Source: Nocardia concava NBRC 100430
GTDB lineage: Bacteria; Actinomycetota; Actinomycetes; Mycobacteriales; Mycobacteriaceae
Length of the DNA stretch: 64,000 bases
Direction: 5' to 3'
NCBI RefSeq assembly: GCF_000308815.1
Contig: NZ_BAFX01000044.1
Location: 1 to 64,000, forward strand
Below the pieces are notes generated by a model. The model was not told the origin of the DNA. It did no database searches and saw only the letters and a list, made by a program, of their open reading frames with translations. A program made the translations under genes and the position numbers. Positions 62,745 through 64,000 of this stretch are shown here, piece after piece (position 1 is the first letter of the stretch; the number at the start of each line of letters is the position of its first letter).

Positions 62745-64000
62745 ATGTCCACGGTGCGGGAAGCCGCCTACGCGGTCCTACGGTCTTTCGGGGCGACCAC
62801 CGTCGTCGCCAATCCGGGATCCAACGAACTGCCGTTCCTGGATCGCATGCCCGAGGATTTCCGGTTCATCCTCGCGTTGCAGGAGGGCTCGGTCATCTCC
62901 ATTGCCGACGGGTACGCGCAGGCCTCGGGGAAACCGGTCGTGGTCTCGGTGCATTCGGCCGCGGGGTTGGCCACCGGCATGGGTGCGCTCACCAATGCCT
63001 ATGACAATGGCGCGCCGCTGATCATCCTGGCGGGACAGCAGTTTCGGGCCTTGATCACCGAGGAGGCCATCGTCACCAATCGCGATGCAACCGTGCTGCC
63101 GCGGCCGCTGGTGAAGTGGAGTTTCGAGGCGCCCAGCGCGCAATCGGTTCCGGCGGTGCTGGCCCGCGCCGCGGCCTGCGCGTTGACCGCGCCGACCGGG
63201 CCGGTGTGCGTGTCGATTCCTCTCGATGACTGGCGGCGCGAATCGGATTCCGACACCGACGGTTACGCGGCGACCCGGCGCATTTCCGGGAATCCGCAAG
63301 TGCCGCAGGCGGATATCGATAGGGTCGCTCAGCGTTTGGAGAACGCGGCGAACCCGGTGCTGGTGCTCGGGCCCGATGTCGACAAGTACGGTGGCTGGGA
63401 GGCGGCCGTCGCGTTGGCCGGAAAGCTGCGCATGGAAGTGTATTTGGGCAGCGGCGAGTATTCGCGCATGCCGTTTCCCACCGATCACCGCTGCTTCCGG
63501 GGTGCGCTCGGGGCGACGGTCGCGCAGGTGCGTGACCAGCTCGCTCCCTATGACGTGGTGGCCTGGATCGGTGGTGCGCTGCTGCCGTATCACGGCTGGT
63601 CTCCCGGTCCGTATCTATCGGGTGATCCCGAGGTCATCCACATCACCGCCGATCCGGCCCAGGCCGCGCGGGCGCCGCTGGGCTGGTCGATCGTCGGGGA
63701 TCCGGCGGCCGCGTTGTGGCAGCTCGCCGAGGCGGTGGCCACCTCGGCCCGGCCCATGCCCGCGGCCCGTCCGGCCCCTGAACCCGCGCCTGCCGGTGGC
63801 CACTTCACCGAGCATCAGCTCTGGGATGTCCTCGCCGAAACCCGGCCCGCCGGAGCGCAATTCGTGTGGGATGCGCCGTCGATGATCGGCTGGTGGAATC
63901 GCGTGCCGATCACCGAGCCGCGCACCTACTACGCGCCGGGCGCGGCCACCGTGGGCTTCGGTCTGCCCGCCGCCGTCGGGGTGAGCCTGGCTCGTCCGGC
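62745..64000 (+). CDS. mdlC: Benzoylformate decarboxylase (3' end outside window)
   Basis: 418 codons of a thiamine-diphosphate enzyme that decarboxylates benzoylformate to benzaldehyde. The catalytic residues of Pseudomonas putida benzoylformate decarboxylase fall at the same positions: Ser26 in NPGSNELPFL, Glu47 in LQEG, His70 in HSAAG, and His283 (281 in P. putida) in LPYHGW. The C-terminal thiamine-binding GDGS region is cut off. ATG 62745 has GAGGGAG upstream. It may be a related arylglyoxylate decarboxylase, but the active-site match is strong. Confidence 0.88.
   Translation, partial: MSTVREAAYAVLRSFGATTVVANPGSNELPFLDRMPEDFRFILALQEGSVISIADGYAQASGKPVVVSVHSAAGLATGMGALTNAYDNGAPLIILAGQQFRALITEEAIVTNRDATVLPRPLVKWSFEAPSAQSVPAVLARAAACALTAPTGPVCVSIPLDDWRRESDSDTDGYAATRRISGNPQVPQADIDRVAQRLENAANPVLVLGPDVDKYGGWEAAVALAGKLRMEVYLGSGEYSRMPFPTDHRCFRGALGATVAQVRDQLAPYDVVAWIGGALLPYHGWSPGPYLSGDPEVIHITADPAQAARAPLGWSIVGDPAAALWQLAEAVATSARPMPAARPAPEPAPAGGHFTEHQLWDVLAETRPAGAQFVWDAPSMIGWWNRVPITEPRTYYAPGAATVGFGLPAAVGVSLARP

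Overview
The window is high-GC, densely coded actinobacterial chromosome. It most resembles a mycolic-acid-producing Nocardiaceae member, probably Nocardia. The basis is the tlyA-nadK-recN-steA-steB-pyrG-nudix-xerD and parA-scpA-scpB-rluB-cmk-der order known from Mycobacterium, two mycolyltransferase (antigen 85-like) paralogues, a carboxylic acid reductase very like the Nocardia iowensis enzyme, and frequent GTG starts with ATGA/GTGA overlaps. No genus can be proven from the sequence alone.

Bases 1-15210 hold the conserved forward block: an RGG-repeat TPR protein (partial, with a one-base frame break), a HAD phosphatase, tlyA, nadK, recN, steA, steB, pyrG, a NUDIX hydrolase and xerD. Small regulators and enzymes interrupt it (TetR, NTF2-like, SRPBCC, methyltransferase). 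Bases 15309-17071 are a non-core insert: alpha/beta hydrolase, ABM protein and an apparently truncated XRE-type gene. Bases 17111-24071 carry the parA-scpA-scpB-rluB-cmk-der operon on the minus strand, every junction but one overlapping by 4 nt. It is inverted relative to the first block when compared with the M. tuberculosis order.

Bases 24072-39541 are accessory. They include a receptor kinase fused to a periplasmic-binding-protein ectodomain, a polytopic membrane protein, a LysR/MFS pair, a TetR-controlled DrrAB-type ABC exporter, a DUF1254/DUF1214 lipoprotein, a lysophospholipid acyltransferase, a polyprenyl synthase, and an exported protein next to a PrsW-like protease. Bases 39601-54190 include a GNAT protein, the convergent mycolyltransferase pair, an AraC-VOC-UvrA2 operon, two beta-lactamase-fold hydrolases, trpS, an MFS exporter and an AraC/hydrolase divergon. 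Bases 54202-64000 carry carboxylic acid reductase, a double-MerR regulator divergent from an erythromycin-esterase homologue, a TetR divergent from a secreted lipase, a VOC protein and the start of a benzoylformate decarboxylase.

The most unexpected signal is non-coding. Two hairpins, at 13254-13316 and 24477-24542, have perfect 18-bp stems of unrelated sequence but share a 16-nt loop core (GCGAATTCGGRCAAAT). This suggests a family of small structured elements. Several divergent promoters also carry clear palindromic operators, at 7983-8018, 31693-31735 and 60507-60562. No tRNA, rRNA, CRISPR array or intact insertion sequence was seen.
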